The position numbers and the translations under genes are program-made. Below, piece after piece: positions 8,515 to 22,327 of a DNA stretch of 64,000 nucleotides; position 1 is the stretch's first letter, and each line of letters opens with the position of its first letter. The notes under the pieces were generated by a model. The model was not told where the DNA came from. It did no database searches and saw only the letters and a program-made list of their open reading frames with translations. Location of the stretch: the NCBI GenBank assembly GCA_016191165.1, contig JACPPF010000044.1, positions 48,729 to 112,728 on the forward strand, read 5' to 3'. Origin of the DNA: Planctomycetota bacterium. Its GTDB lineage: Bacteria; Planctomycetota; Planctomycetia; Gemmatales; Gemmataceae.

Positions 8515-11500
8515 TCATGAGGGGTGTTCGGAAAGGGCGGCACGCAATCGAGCGATTTCTTCTTCCTTGCGAAAGATCCAGTCGGCCGCGCCGATGCGGT
8601 GCAGCTTCCAGCCCAGGCGGGTGAGCACCTCGGCGCGCAGGCGTTCGCGATCGCGAGCGGTTGGGCCTTGCGCGTGCATGGGGCCGTCGAATTCGACGCC
8701 CAGCGCGAAACGATCCGCGCGTTTGGGATCGCGCACGCCGATGTCGAGCCGGCACTGCCCGCAACCGACGAGGGGGACGCCCTCAAAGCCCAGCTTCTTC
8801 AGCTCGGCAATCACGTCGCCATGCAGCCCGGTGACGGCGGTTGGCGGCGGATCCGTGACGTCCGCGATGGCCGCCATGCCGCGCTCGGCAAAGTCGAGAT
8901 AGCGCTGGAGATGAGCGATTCCCTTCGCCTGGCTGTTACCCAGCTTGAGGTCGCTAGCGCGAATCGAACTGACGACGATCAGCTTTTGCCGGGCCCGGGT
9001 GACAGCGACGTTCAACCGCCGCTCGCCGCCGGGGCGATTGAGCGGGCCAAAGTTCAGGGCGATCTTGCCCTCGGCATCCCGGCCATATCCGACGCTCAAA
9101 AGGATCACGTCACGCTCGTCGCCTTGCACGGTTTCCAGATTCTTGACGAAGAAGCCTTCGAGTCGATCGCTTTTGAAAAACGCTTCGAGTTCGGGTTTCT
9201 CTCTGAGTTGGCGTTCGATCTCGTCCTCGATGGCATCCATCTGGGCGTAGCTGAAGGCGATGACGCCGAGCGTTTTTTCCGGGGTTTGCCGAAAATGTTC
9301 GAGCACCAGGCGGGCGACCGCCTCGGCCTCCCTGGGGTTGTCGCGTCGCCCGCCACGGTCATAGACGGCGTCCGGCACGTGATGAAAACGCACGCCCAGA
9401 GCCGGGTCGTCCAGAGTCGCCGAGGGAAACGTGAACAACCGGCCATCGTAGTAGGTCTCGTTGGAAAACGCGATCAGGTGCTCGTGCTGGCTGCGATAGT
9501 GCCAGCGCAGCATCTGTTGCGACACACCGGCGCCAAGACAGGCGTCGAGGATGCTCTCAAACAGCGGCGTGTCGTCGTCCTCGCCGCCATCGTCGGCGCC
9601 CTGCTGGAAAAACGTGGTCGGCGGCAACTGCTGGTTGTCCCCCGTGATGACGAGTTGCTGACCGCGATAGATGGCGCCCACGGCGTCCTCCGGCAATATC
9701 TGCGACGCCTCATCGAACACGATCAGGTCGAAGCGCAGTTTCTCCAGGTTCGCCGGCAGGAACTGGCTGACCGACAACGGACTCATCAACATGCACGGCT
9801 TGAGCTGAATGAGCAGCGACGGAATGGCGTCGAAAAGTTGCCGTAGCGGCATGTGCTTGGTCTTCTTGTGCGCCTCCTTCATGAGAAGGGCGACTTCCGG
9901 ATCAGCGCCGGTGCGCGTCGATTGCATTGGGTCCAGGATGGCAATGATGCGCGCCGCCCCTTGATGGAGGATTCGGCGATCCAGCTCGCGAAATTCCTTC
10001 AGCAACTGCTCATGATCGTTGCGGCGATACTGGGCCAGAACGGGGTCCGCCTGGAACATCGCGTCGATCCAGCCGCTCCAGAAGCTTTTCGAGAAGAGAT
10101 CAACGACCTGTTCGCGCACGATATTGTGTTGTTGCAGGTGATCCCAGAACGGTTTCAGACCCAAATGGGCAAAGCGTTCGGGCAAATAGCGCCAGTCAAC
10201 CCAGTCGGCCAGTTCACCGACGCGCTCGCGCCATTTGGTCAATAAATCGAGCACCGTTTCCGGCGCATGTTCGCGCAGGGGCTTCCCATCAAGTTGCGGC
10301 CCCGGTGCGTCGTAGCGCAGCTCCAGACTGTGCAGCGCCTGGACGTATTGTTCGAGACCCTGTCGCAGTTCGCGCGATGACGGCGGCGTGCCGGCGGCGG
10401 CTTGCAACAAGAGTTCACTGGTGATCGCCGCCCCCTTTTGGGCATTTCCCTCCGAGCTCGGGGTTGGGGGTGAGGAAAGGCCTCCCTGCATCGCCGCCAC
10501 ACATTCGCGGATGGAGCGGGCCCAGCCGAGCGCCTTGCGCAAACCATCCCAGTCGGTCTCGACTCCCCGATAGGCGGGGCCGAACGCCTTCGCCCAGCGC
10601 TCGGCGTCGGTCGCCTGAGCGGCTTCAAACGCCAGCAACTCTTCCGCCTGCTTGATATCCGCCACGAGGGCAGGCATGTCAGCGGGCGGCGCGGCGCCAA
10701 GAATGGAATCGCTCAGGCCCGCGAATTGATTCAACGCCGATTGCAAATCCCTGGCATATTGGCCAAGCGCCGACAAGGAGCATTCCTCGAAACGCGCGCT
10801 AACGGTGGGCATGCGATCGGCCGGCAGCACCGACATTACCTCGTCGGTCAGATGCGACCAGGCCACGAACGACTCGGTCAAGCGCTTGACACTCGCCCGG
10901 ATCTTGTCCGAAGCCGATTCCGATGTTAACGCCTCAATCGCCTTGGCCGGGAATCGCTCACATTCGAGCGTCGCGGCCAACTCGTGCGCCTCGACGGCAT
11001 GACGGGCGGCCTTCTCCGCGGTGTCGATGTCGGTGTCGAGGCCCTTCTCGTACCGTCCGAGCAGGGGCGCCCGGCGCGGTTGATCCGCCTCGATCTGGGC
11101 GCGGTCGCTCAGCATCTGGGCGCCCAGTTGCATGTCCTGCGCCACCGTGGGGGGAAGATCCTCCATCGGCCGGCACTTCGCAATGGCGCGGCGATCCTTG
11201 CGGTACTGCCAGCTGAAAAAGGACCACCAGCTCTGGTAGGGCCCAGCATAAGCCTGCCCGATGCGAATCAAGTCGAGGTCGAACAGTTTGGCATCATAGA
11301 GCTTGAGCAGGGATACGCGAGTTTGCCTATGTCGCAGAATTACAGGCTTGGCGGCCACGATGCACGCCAGCGCGTCCTTCGCGGCTTGACGATTGTCCAG
11401 CCAGGTCTTATCCGGCGGTTCGTTGCTTGCGGCGACCGCGCTCAAACGCACGAAGGCACGGAGCCCTTCGATCGACGGATCGAGCTTGATCTCCCCCGCG

Positions 11501-13533
11501 CTGACCGTCGCGCTGGACCCGGCGCCGATCGGCATCGGCATGGCCAGCCATTTTTCCAGCGCGCGCACCTCGGTCAGCCAACCCGGAATACGTTTTTGCG
11601 TGTCGGCCACCCAGGCGCGCAGTTTTTGTTGAAGCTTCAGAAAGTCGGCGCCGCGCTCATCGCTCGGCGCCAGCAGCACCGCGGCGTTCTTCCACGCCAG
11701 CTCAATGCGACTCGCCGAACCAGCGGGCAACTTCCACACGGCGCCGCTGTACCGATCCGTGAGTGGCTTGCGGGCCTGAGCGAAGCGCTGCGTTTGCTCG
11801 GCACACTTCTCGAATTCGGCTGCCAGCGCCATCAGGTCGGGCGTCGTAAGCCACGCCGGCAGCGCGTGGGGCGGACGCTTTTCCAGCAAATCGCCCAGCC
11901 TGAGCAACTCGGACGACTTGCCCACAACGCCAAGCTGATTGGCGTATTGCTCGGCAGCCGCTCGCAGCTTGTCGTCGCGGGCGCGGACCTTGTCGATCAA
12001 GCCGACAATCTCATCGCGCAGTTGCAGAGAATAACGGTCGGCCTTGAAGCCTCGCCAGGGATAGTTGCCCTCGGTGCGGATATGCCAGTGCTGCTGCAAG
12101 CGCTGCAATAGCTGCGTCAATTCGTCGAGATGCCCGGCCGTGAAATCAGCGAGCGCGAGCTTGGTTGTCGTGTCACCGGCGGGGCGCGTCGGCGGCACGC
12201 CGAGCGGGACCATTGGCAACGCCTGCCAGCGCGGAAGTTCCGCGAGCGCGTCCCACACGCTTTTTTTCATCGGCTCCCGTTTCTGGTGCAACGCCAGGAC
12301 AAATCGGTTCAGCCGGTCGCGCCGATCCTTGAGGCGAACGAAGTCCTCCTCGCTCGGCGTTGGCTGCGGCGCCAGCGTTTCCTGATAGCAACGGGCCAGC
12401 TCCTTGATCGCCTCACGCTTGTTCGCCTTGTGGCTATGCAACTCCAGGCAGAATTCACCCAGGCCGACCGCGGTCAGACGCTTGAACACCACCTCGAGCG
12501 CGGCCATCTTTTCGCTGACGAAGAGCACCTTCTTTCCCGCGGCAATGCGGTCAGCAATCAAGTTGGCGATGGTCTGACTCTTGCCCGTCCCCGGCGGCCC
12601 GATCAAGACGAAGCTCTCCCCCCGCGCCGCCGCTTCAAGGCACAGACGCTGACTGGCGTCGGCGTCGAGGATGTGATGCAGCCGGCGCGGGTCGATCTTT
12701 TCGTCAAGGTCGGCTTCCGTGAGCGGGGAAGCCGCGCTCATCAAGCCAGGCACGCCCGCCAGCGTTTGGACGATCGGATGGTTTTGCAAGCGCTCGGCAT
12801 GTTCTTGCAAATCCTGAAAGATCACTCCCTTGAAAAACGAGAAGAGCGTCAGAATCACGCTCGGTTTGACTTCCCAGCCCGGCAGGCCCGTGATGGCGGC
12901 CGTCACCTCGGCGAGGTATTGATCGGGCTTCTTCATTTCCCAATCTTCCGGCGCCTCGGGCAACCGAAACTCAAAGTCCTGCTTCAACCGCGCCGCCAGC
13001 GCGGGATTCACGATCGGGTCTTCGTCCAGCGCGGCAAGTTGAAACGGCTCCTTGAGTGAATGGCGCTTCAACTCCACCGGCAGCAAAAGGAGCGGCGAGC
13101 GAAAAACCTCCTCGTCCTCGCCACGCCATTCCAGCGTGCCCAGCGCCAGGTGCAGGATGTGCAACCCGCGCTCGCGATAATCGGTCACCATCCGGCGATA
13201 AAGATTCGTGAGGATCTTCAGCAAAACCGGACGCTCCGTTTCGGCACCCAACAGCTCATTGGCCTTGGGCGCAGGCGGCTCCTTCGCGGGACCGTTCTTT
13301 TTGGCTGCCTTGGTGCTTTCGGGCGGCATGTAGAACGACCAGTTTTTACCATCCACGAAAAGGTGCTGGTAAACCTTCATCAGGTCAGGCTGTGCAATCT
13401 CAAGATACGTCGTATGGTTGGGCTTCAGGCTCAGCAGCGGGTTGCGGCGGGTCAAGTCGATGAGGTTGTTGCGCCAGCGCACCAGGGCCGAGGCAACCTT
13501 GTCAGCGGGGGTAATCATGGAAATTCGCACCAT
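8515..13533 (-). CDS. DUF4011 - SF1 helicase - Vsr/MTES_1575-like nuclease, candidate antiphage protein
   Basis: 1672 residues. The N-terminus carries the DUF4011 signature (WRNNLIDLTRRNPLLSL). The helicase core begins with FVLIGPPGTGKSQTIANLIAD near residue 310 and continues with LIVFDEASQILPEDAVGAIY, VITGDNQQLPPTTFF and, near residue 1500, NVAVTRARQKLIVVSS. The last 130 residues (RLDIGVRDPKRADRFALGVEFDG) look like a Vsr/MTES_1575-type restriction-endonuclease fold, with acidic D and E..D positions. This DUF4011-helicase-Vsr order has been reported, as I recall, as the single-gene defence candidate Hhe. It lies next to recBCD. Residues about 1018-1034 are encoded by a dispersed repeat (10430-10485). 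The start could instead be ATG at 13518. Confidence 0.85.
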   Translation of the reverse strand: MVRISMITPADKVASALVRWRNNLIDLTRRNPLLSLKPNHTTYLEIAQPDLMKVYQHLFVDGKNWSFYMPPESTKAAKKNGPAKEPPAPKANELLGAETERPVLLKILTNLYRRMVTDYRERGLHILHLALGTLEWRGEDEEVFRSPLLLLPVELKRHSLKEPFQLAALDEDPIVNPALAARLKQDFEFRLPEAPEDWEMKKPDQYLAEVTAAITGLPGWEVKPSVILTLFSFFKGVIFQDLQEHAERLQNHPIVQTLAGVPGLMSAASPLTEADLDEKIDPRRLHHILDADASQRLCLEAAARGESFVLIGPPGTGKSQTIANLIADRIAAGKKVLFVSEKMAALEVVFKRLTAVGLGEFCLELHSHKANKREAIKELARCYQETLAPQPTPSEEDFVRLKDRRDRLNRFVLALHQKREPMKKSVWDALAELPRWQALPMVPLGVPPTRPAGDTTTKLALADFTAGHLDELTQLLQRLQQHWHIRTEGNYPWRGFKADRYSLQLRDEIVGLIDKVRARDDKLRAAAEQYANQLGVVGKSSELLRLGDLLEKRPPHALPAWLTTPDLMALAAEFEKCAEQTQRFAQARKPLTDRYSGAVWKLPAGSASRIELAWKNAAVLLAPSDERGADFLKLQQKLRAWVADTQKRIPGWLTEVRALEKWLAMPMPIGAGSSATVSAGEIKLDPSIEGLRAFVRLSAVAASNEPPDKTWLDNRQAAKDALACIVAAKPVILRHRQTRVSLLKLYDAKLFDLDLIRIGQAYAGPYQSWWSFFSWQYRKDRRAIAKCRPMEDLPPTVAQDMQLGAQMLSDRAQIEADQPRRAPLLGRYEKGLDTDIDTAEKAARHAVEAHELAATLECERFPAKAIEALTSESASDKIRASVKRLTESFVAWSHLTDEVMSVLPADRMPTVSARFEECSLSALGQYARDLQSALNQFAGLSDSILGAAPPADMPALVADIKQAEELLAFEAAQATDAERWAKAFGPAYRGVETDWDGLRKALGWARSIRECVAAMQGGLSSPPTPSSEGNAQKGAAITSELLLQAAAGTPPSSRELRQGLEQYVQALHSLELRYDAPGPQLDGKPLREHAPETVLDLLTKWRERVGELADWVDWRYLPERFAHLGLKPFWDHLQQHNIVREQVVDLFSKSFWSGWIDAMFQADPVLAQYRRNDHEQLLKEFRELDRRILHQGAARIIAILDPMQSTRTGADPEVALLMKEAHKKTKHMPLRQLFDAIPSLLIQLKPCMLMSPLSVSQFLPANLEKLRFDLIVFDEASQILPEDAVGAIYRGQQLVITGDNQQLPPTTFFQQGADDGGEDDDTPLFESILDACLGAGVSQQMLRWHYRSQHEHLIAFSNETYYDGRLFTFPSATLDDPALGVRFHHVPDAVYDRGGRRDNPREAEAVARLVLEHFRQTPEKTLGVIAFSYAQMDAIEDEIERQLREKPELEAFFKSDRLEGFFVKNLETVQGDERDVILLSVGYGRDAEGKIALNFGPLNRPGGERRLNVAVTRARQKLIVVSSIRASDLKLGNSQAKGIAHLQRYLDFAERGMAAIADVTDPPPTAVTGLHGDVIAELKKLGFEGVPLVGCGQCRLDIGVRDPKRADRFALGVEFDGPMHAQGPTARDRERLRAEVLTRLGWKLHRIGAADWIFRKEEEIARLRAALSEHPS
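10430..10485. repeat. In-frame dispersed repeat inside the DUF4011 helicase gene
   Basis: On the minus strand the segment reads TCCTCACCCCC, then AACC, then CGAGCTCGGAGGG. The DUF255 gene carries a similar block at 57578-57615 (TCCTCACCCCCGACC...CGGAG...GGG). It encodes a Pro/Ser stretch (LSSPPTPSSEG) that is unlike the surrounding helical sequence. I infer an in-frame repeat insertion. Confidence 0.5.
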
Positions 13534-13559
13534 GTCGTTTTGATTGGAGAAGGATACAG

Positions 13560-13565
13560 TATAAT
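13560..13565 (+). promoter_or_regulatory. Possible -10 element for the FGGY kinase gene
   Basis: A perfect TATAAT lies in the 119-base gap between the divergent helicase and FGGY kinase genes. The only -35-like TTGATT (13540-13545) is 14 bases away, which is too close, so this is weak. Confidence 0.25.
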
Positions 13566-13652
13566 CGCCGCTCGGGTGAAGGGTAGGAAAAACCGGTTGT
13601 CGTTTTCCTCACGGGACTCCGTACGGCGCCAGAATGAGGCAGGTGATTTCAA

Positions 13653-15221
13653 ATGGCCAATCCTCTCAAGTATGTTCCGTCAGATGCCTTGATCGTCGGC
13701 TGGGATTTCGGCACGACCGGCGTGAAGTGCATTGCGTTTTCGGTCGATGGCAAAACGGTCGCCGAGGTCCGATTGCCCAATGACCTATGGACGGCGGGGC
13801 GAGTCGTCGAGCTGAACCTGATGCAACTCGAAGGCCAGGTCCGCGCCAGCGTGCGCGCCATCGCTCAAAAGTTGCGCGACCTGGGCCGGCTCAAGGACTG
13901 GATCGCCGGCGGCATCTCCGCCACGCACCACTCCGCGGGCCGGATCGATGCTCAGCACAACCAGGTCCGCCGGGCCATCTTCTGGAACGATCCCAGTCTC
14001 GCCAAGTATCACGCCCTCGGCATCAAACGCCTCGGCGGCGAGGACCGGGCCACGGAATTGCTCGGCGGGCCCTGGGCGATTCGTTACAGCCTCTCCCATC
14101 TCGTCAAGGACGAGGCCAAGCTCAGCGAAGCCGACTGGCAACGCACCGCCAAGATCCTCACCCATGGCGCCCTGGCCGCCGGGTATCTCACCGGAAACTT
14201 CGATGTCATCAGCGTCTCGTCCGCGGCCTCCACCGGCCTCATGAACCTGAAGGACAAGACGTGGTGCATGGCCATGCTCGATGCCTTGAAGGTGGACACG
14301 CATCGTCAACTGGTCGAAAGGCAACTGCCGCGCATCATCGATCAGTTTCAGCCGATCGGCCCGTTGCACCCGTCGCTTGTTCAAGAGGCCGGCCTGGACC
14401 CGCGCCGACCGCCGCTAATTTTCCCAACGTCGGACGATCAGCAGGCCGGTCTGGTCGGCGGCGGCGCGTTCGAGACCGGCCGGCTCGCGGTGATCCTGGG
14501 CACAAGCGCCGTGGTGAACTCGTCGTCCATGGAGTTGCCGACGACCAAGCACCTCGATGTCATGCGCCTGAATTGGGATCCGTACCTGTGGATGCGCTGT
14601 TACAACAATGGGGCCCAGTTCGTGGACAAGATCGTCGAGCGTGAGCCAGGGTGGGGCGACGAAGAATGGCGGGAACTCGACGAACTGGCGAGCGAGGCGC
14701 CGCCGGGGTGCAACGGGACGAGTGTTGTCCCATTCCTTTTCGCGGAGCCATCGCTGGGCATCAAGAAGCCGCGGTTCAAATGGAAGAAAAAGCCACGCGA
14801 CCGGGGAACACGCTTCCGCGCCGCGCTCGAAGCGCTGGCGTACCTGATCGCCCTGGGCGTGAAGGCGCACCGGAAAGGCGGACAAGAGATTTCTCGTATC
14901 ACGGTATCCGGCGGTCTCGCGCGCAGTCCGTTGATGGGCCGAATCCTTGCCAGCGTGCTGCAACTGCCGATTCATCCCCTGGTGTCAGACGAAGGTCCCG
15001 CCCTCGGCGCGGCAGCGACGGCTCTGGCGGCCATCGAAAATCATTTCAGGCAACAGCAAGGCGAGCCGGGAACGTGTACCGTCGCCGAGGCCGCCGGAGT
15101 GATGGTGGAATTTCGCCCGGCGATAGCGCCCGACCCGGAGTGGGAGGCGTTCTATCAGAAGGGGCTGAAGAAATTTGAGAAGCTGGCGGGGATCAAGAAG
15201 GAACGGCTGGAAACCACGTAG
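13653..15221 (+). CDS. FGGY-family carbohydrate kinase, xylulokinase-like
   Basis: 522 residues. FGGY kinases phosphorylate sugars or polyols with ATP. The N-terminal ATPase loop is GWDFGTTGVKCIAF near residue 15; FWNDPS and the GISATHH region fit the substrate-binding half. The second phosphate loop is ILGTSAVVNSSS near residue 290, and the C-terminal family signature is ISRITVSGGLARSPLMGRIL. Length is normal. The sugar cannot be assigned: xylulokinase-like is the closest by eye. It stands alone between a divergent helicase and a convergent membrane protein, with a palindrome directly after the stop. Confidence 0.85.
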   Translation: MANPLKYVPSDALIVGWDFGTTGVKCIAFSVDGKTVAEVRLPNDLWTAGRVVELNLMQLEGQVRASVRAIAQKLRDLGRLKDWIAGGISATHHSAGRIDAQHNQVRRAIFWNDPSLAKYHALGIKRLGGEDRATELLGGPWAIRYSLSHLVKDEAKLSEADWQRTAKILTHGALAAGYLTGNFDVISVSSAASTGLMNLKDKTWCMAMLDALKVDTHRQLVERQLPRIIDQFQPIGPLHPSLVQEAGLDPRRPPLIFPTSDDQQAGLVGGGAFETGRLAVILGTSAVVNSSSMELPTTKHLDVMRLNWDPYLWMRCYNNGAQFVDKIVEREPGWGDEEWRELDELASEAPPGCNGTSVVPFLFAEPSLGIKKPRFKWKKKPRDRGTRFRAALEALAYLIALGVKAHRKGGQEISRITVSGGLARSPLMGRILASVLQLPIHPLVSDEGPALGAAATALAAIENHFRQQQGEPGTCTVAEAAGVMVEFRPAIAPDPEWEAFYQKGLKKFEKLAGIKKERLETT

Positions 15222-15222
15222 A

Positions 15223-15285
15223 ACCAGCCGCCGGCGCAAGCCGGGGGGTGAACCGCCTCACGCCCGGCTTGCGCCGGGGGCTGGT
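15223..15285. terminator. Hairpin between convergent FGGY kinase and zinc-ribbon genes
   Basis: Arms 15223-15245 and 15263-15285 pair over 23 bases with one mismatch, beginning one base after the kinase stop codon. Core GGCGCAAGCCGGG. It lies between convergent genes and could serve both as an RNA 3' end, though T-runs are absent. Confidence 0.5.
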
Positions 15286-15296
15286 GGTAATACAAT

Positions 15297-16526
15297 TCAC
15301 TTTTCGTCGCCAGCGTGAGGATTCGCCCAGCCGCGCAGCGCCGCCGCATCGCCGCGCAACTGCCAGCTCACCCACGGCTCCGCCGGCGCGGGCGGCGGTG
15401 GAATCACTTTCTGCGAGGCGGCGCCGGCGATGGTGACCTTGGCCAACTTTTTCTGAAACGCTTCCGCCGCCTTCGCATCGCGCATCAGGAAATGACCGTT
15501 CATGGTAAGCCCTTCGATAGGCTCCAGTCCCAGCCCGAAAGTTCGCACGCCCTGGAGCATCTTGAACGGCGCCTTCGCCACCGGTAGGAACGCCAGCAGG
15601 TCGGTCAGCCCGGCCAGCCGATCCAATCGGCCAACGGCCCACGCGAATTGGTACTTCGCCAGCCGTTGCTTGAGCACGTCGCGTAACGGCTCGGCGAGAA
15701 TCTGCTCGACCGGTCGCGGTGTCTGCGACAGGCCGGCCAGATGGACGCTCGTCGCCGCATCGAGGCGCACGACGCAAATCGCCGTCTTCTTGTCCACGCA
15801 CCATACCAGCGCCGCGGCGACGGGATTCAGATTGAACTCGTAAAGCGGCAAATCCTGGTAAAGCGACGACTTCGCCGGCCGCGCGTCGGCGATTTTCTCC
15901 AGGGCGATGATTCGCCGCGTTCGCACGATCATCGTCAATTGCGGCGATTTCACGTCCAACGAAGCAGCGACCAGGATGTGGTCGAGGTCCTTCAAATCCG
16001 TGCCGGTCATTCGCGTGGTCTGTTTCACGACCCAGTCGAGTCCAGCGGGACGCGGTTCGTCCAGAAGCGGTTTGCCGACCTCGGCGTCGTTCAGACACTC
16101 CGCGATTTGCAGTCCGATCACGATGTCGGCATCTTTGGGAAGGTACCCCATGCCGGGAAGTTCCAAAGGCCGACGATACTTGATCGGATCAAGGATCGGC
16201 CGAGGATCGCGCGACCGGCGGAGCTGGGTCGTCCACAGCGCGTAACTGGCGGCCAGGGTCGCCATGACGAGCATGGTGCCCAGGACGATGAACGCGGTTT
16301 TGCGCGTGCCCGGCACGCCTGCGGTTTCGGACCCGGGGTTGGGGGCGGGAGGTGGTCCTGCCCGTACCTGCCCGGCAGCTGGATCGACGCGCCAGCGACC
16401 CGCCGGCACGGCTTCCCCGCAGCGTGGACACGGCACTCGATCCTCGCGCGGGCTGGCCGCTAGCGCTGGCAGGATCGCGTTGCAGAAAGGGCACAGGACG
16501 CTCGTCGATTCGATCATATTGTTCAT
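15297..16526 (-). CDS. Zinc-ribbon, single-pass membrane protein of unknown function
   Basis: 409 residues. The N-terminus has two CxxC knuckles (LCPFCNAI and PCPRCGEA, about residues 12-37), a zinc ribbon. A Pro-rich linker follows, then one membrane helix (FIVLGTMLVMATLAASYALW, about residues 79-98), then a roughly 310-residue domain outside or inside the membrane that I do not recognise. Planctomycetes contain many proteins with this ribbon-TM-unknown layout. Two starts are possible (ATG 16526 or 16517); GGAA at a suitable distance favours the second slightly. secA is divergent. Confidence 0.6.
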   Translation of the reverse strand: MNNMIESTSVLCPFCNAILPALAASPREDRVPCPRCGEAVPAGRWRVDPAAGQVRAGPPPAPNPGSETAGVPGTRKTAFIVLGTMLVMATLAASYALWTTQLRRSRDPRPILDPIKYRRPLELPGMGYLPKDADIVIGLQIAECLNDAEVGKPLLDEPRPAGLDWVVKQTTRMTGTDLKDLDHILVAASLDVKSPQLTMIVRTRRIIALEKIADARPAKSSLYQDLPLYEFNLNPVAAALVWCVDKKTAICVVRLDAATSVHLAGLSQTPRPVEQILAEPLRDVLKQRLAKYQFAWAVGRLDRLAGLTDLLAFLPVAKAPFKMLQGVRTFGLGLEPIEGLTMNGHFLMRDAKAAEAFQKKLAKVTIAGAASQKVIPPPPAPAEPWVSWQLRGDAAALRGWANPHAGDEK

Positions 16527-16663
16527 TTCCGTGGATCGGGCTTTCCTCGGGTATTGTTCGCTTCAGGTTCCCTTTTGTCCAGCTGGCGAGAAAACAGGCG
16601 GTTCGCCTCCATATAAAGAGTAAAGGGATTGTTTCCCTCGCTGGCGCGCCTTGCGCACTCGTA

Positions 16664-16692
16664 TTGACCTGGTTGACCAGGAAACTTAGACT
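16664..16692 (+). promoter_or_regulatory. Candidate sigma-70-like promoter for secA
   Basis: TTGACC (16664-16669), a 17-base spacer and TAGACT (16687-16692) precede secA by 70 bases, in the gap from the divergent zinc-ribbon gene. A second TTGACC overlaps at 16673. The same boxes occur at 61031-61060. Confidence 0.45.
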
Positions 16693-16762
16693 GACTTTTT
16701 CGGTTGCATGGACCAAACGCGCGGGATCAGGACTCGCCGTGAAACCTCGGATTTTTTGAAAT

Positions 16763-20992
<4,230 letters not shown>

Positions 20993-20998
20993 CCCTCG

Positions 20999-21057
20999 TT
21001 AGTGACGCTTCGTAACGGCGTTGCTTTTACGCCTCGATGAAACGTCGCCATACCGAG
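20999..21057 (+). repeat. Dispersed gene-end repeat, copy B
   Basis: Copy of the repeat at 1372-1431, starting seven bases after the secA stop. Shared blocks GACGCTTCGTAA, TTGCTTTT and CGTCGCCA keep order and spacing while the internal stem bases differ. It reaches the 5' end of the next gene. Confidence 0.6.
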
Positions 21058-21066
21058 AAAAAAAAA

Positions 21067-22170
21067 ATGCGCTGGCTTCCCATGATGTTCATCGCCGGTC
21101 TCGGCATGGGTCTCGTCGCTGTCCCCGCCGCGCAGCCCATCGATTGGCCGGCGCGCATCCAGAAACCCTATGCCACCGCGAAAATCCCCGACCTCGGTCT
21201 GAAGCCGTTGCTTGGCAAGGACGACAGCCTCATAACCACCAAGGCCGGCTGGGCCTCGCACCGCAAGGAACTTGCGGCAATGTGGCAGGACAAACTCGGC
21301 CCATTTCCCAAAAAGCCAGCCAGCCTTGACGTGAAAGTCGAATCGACCGAAAAGCTGGACGGTTATACGCGCCAGCTGCTGAGCTTTCAAAGCGCCCAGG
21401 GCGATCGGGTCCTGACGTATTTGCTCATCCCCGATGGCATCAAGAAAGGCGAGAAACGCCCCGCTGTCGTCGTCTTTCATCAAACCACAAACGACACCTT
21501 GAAAGAACCAGTCGGCCTTGGCAAGAAGCCCGCGCTGGCGCTGGGCGTGCATCTTGTCAAGCGCGGCTACGTCGTCCTGTCGCCCCAGTGTTACATCATG
21601 AAAGGCGGCGGACCGCGCAAGCAGGCTGACGCAGTCGGCAAGATGTGGCCGGGTCTTACAGGTTTGGGCAAGATGACCTTCGACGCCATCCGCTGCGTCG
21701 ATTTCCTTGAGTCCCTTGCTATTGTCGATGCCCTTCGCATCGGCTGCATCGGGTTTTCCCTGGGCGCCAAGGAGGTCCTCTACGCGATGGCGTTTGAGGC
21801 GCGCTACCAGTGCGGCGTGTTCAACGAAGGCGGCATCGGGCTGACGATGAGCAACTGGACCGATCCGTGGTACCTGACCAGCAAGATGAGGAAGCACATC
21901 CCGGCACTGGAGAATCACCAGGTCCTTGCGATGTGCGCCCCACGGCCCATCCTCATCCTGGGCGGTGGCAGCGCCGACGGCGACGCCAGCTGGCCGTTCG
22001 TTCACGCCGTCATGCCGGTTTATCGACTCCTCGGCGCCGGCGATCGGATTGGCCTATTCAACCATCGCGGGAAACACACCTACCCGCAACAGGGCCGACG
22101 GGTCTCTTATCAATGGCTCGACCACTGGCTTAAACACCGACCGCTGACAGACGAAATCGGCCCGCCCTGA
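21067..22170 (+). CDS. Secreted alpha/beta hydrolase (dienelactone hydrolase / acetylxylan esterase-like)
   Basis: 367 residues from ATG 21067; the frame is open to ATG 21037, but those codons come from the dispersed repeat. The first 22 residues (MRWLPMMFIAGLGMGLVAVP) form a signal peptide, so it is exported. The catalytic triad is visible: nucleophile serine in GCIGFSLGAKEVL, aspartate in the GGGSADGDASWPF region, and histidine in NHRGKHTYP. The family hydrolyses ester bonds, often of acetylated sugars; the substrate is unknown. It lies downstream of secA but probably has its own start region. The riboswitch at 22328 follows it. Confidence 0.75.
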   Translation: MRWLPMMFIAGLGMGLVAVPAAQPIDWPARIQKPYATAKIPDLGLKPLLGKDDSLITTKAGWASHRKELAAMWQDKLGPFPKKPASLDVKVESTEKLDGYTRQLLSFQSAQGDRVLTYLLIPDGIKKGEKRPAVVVFHQTTNDTLKEPVGLGKKPALALGVHLVKRGYVVLSPQCYIMKGGGPRKQADAVGKMWPGLTGLGKMTFDAIRCVDFLESLAIVDALRIGCIGFSLGAKEVLYAMAFEARYQCGVFNEGGIGLTMSNWTDPWYLTSKMRKHIPALENHQVLAMCAPRPILILGGGSADGDASWPFVHAVMPVYRLLGAGDRIGLFNHRGKHTYPQQGRRVSYQWLDHWLKHRPLTDEIGPP

Positions 22171-22327
22171 ACCCGCCCAGTCCGGCGTTCGCGCCGCGAC
22201 GTGCGAGCGCAACCCACCGCACAACAAAAAAAAGGTCCGATTAATTTGCATTTGCCGATTTTGCGGCCTAGGTTGAAGTGTGCAACACGAAGTCGCCAGC
22301 GCGTTTCGTGCGGCACGCGAGAAGTTC

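Noticed and set aside
22240..22275. A promoter before the riboswitch (TTGCAT, 17 bases, TAGGTT)
   Set aside because: Only three positions fit in each box; too weak to list.
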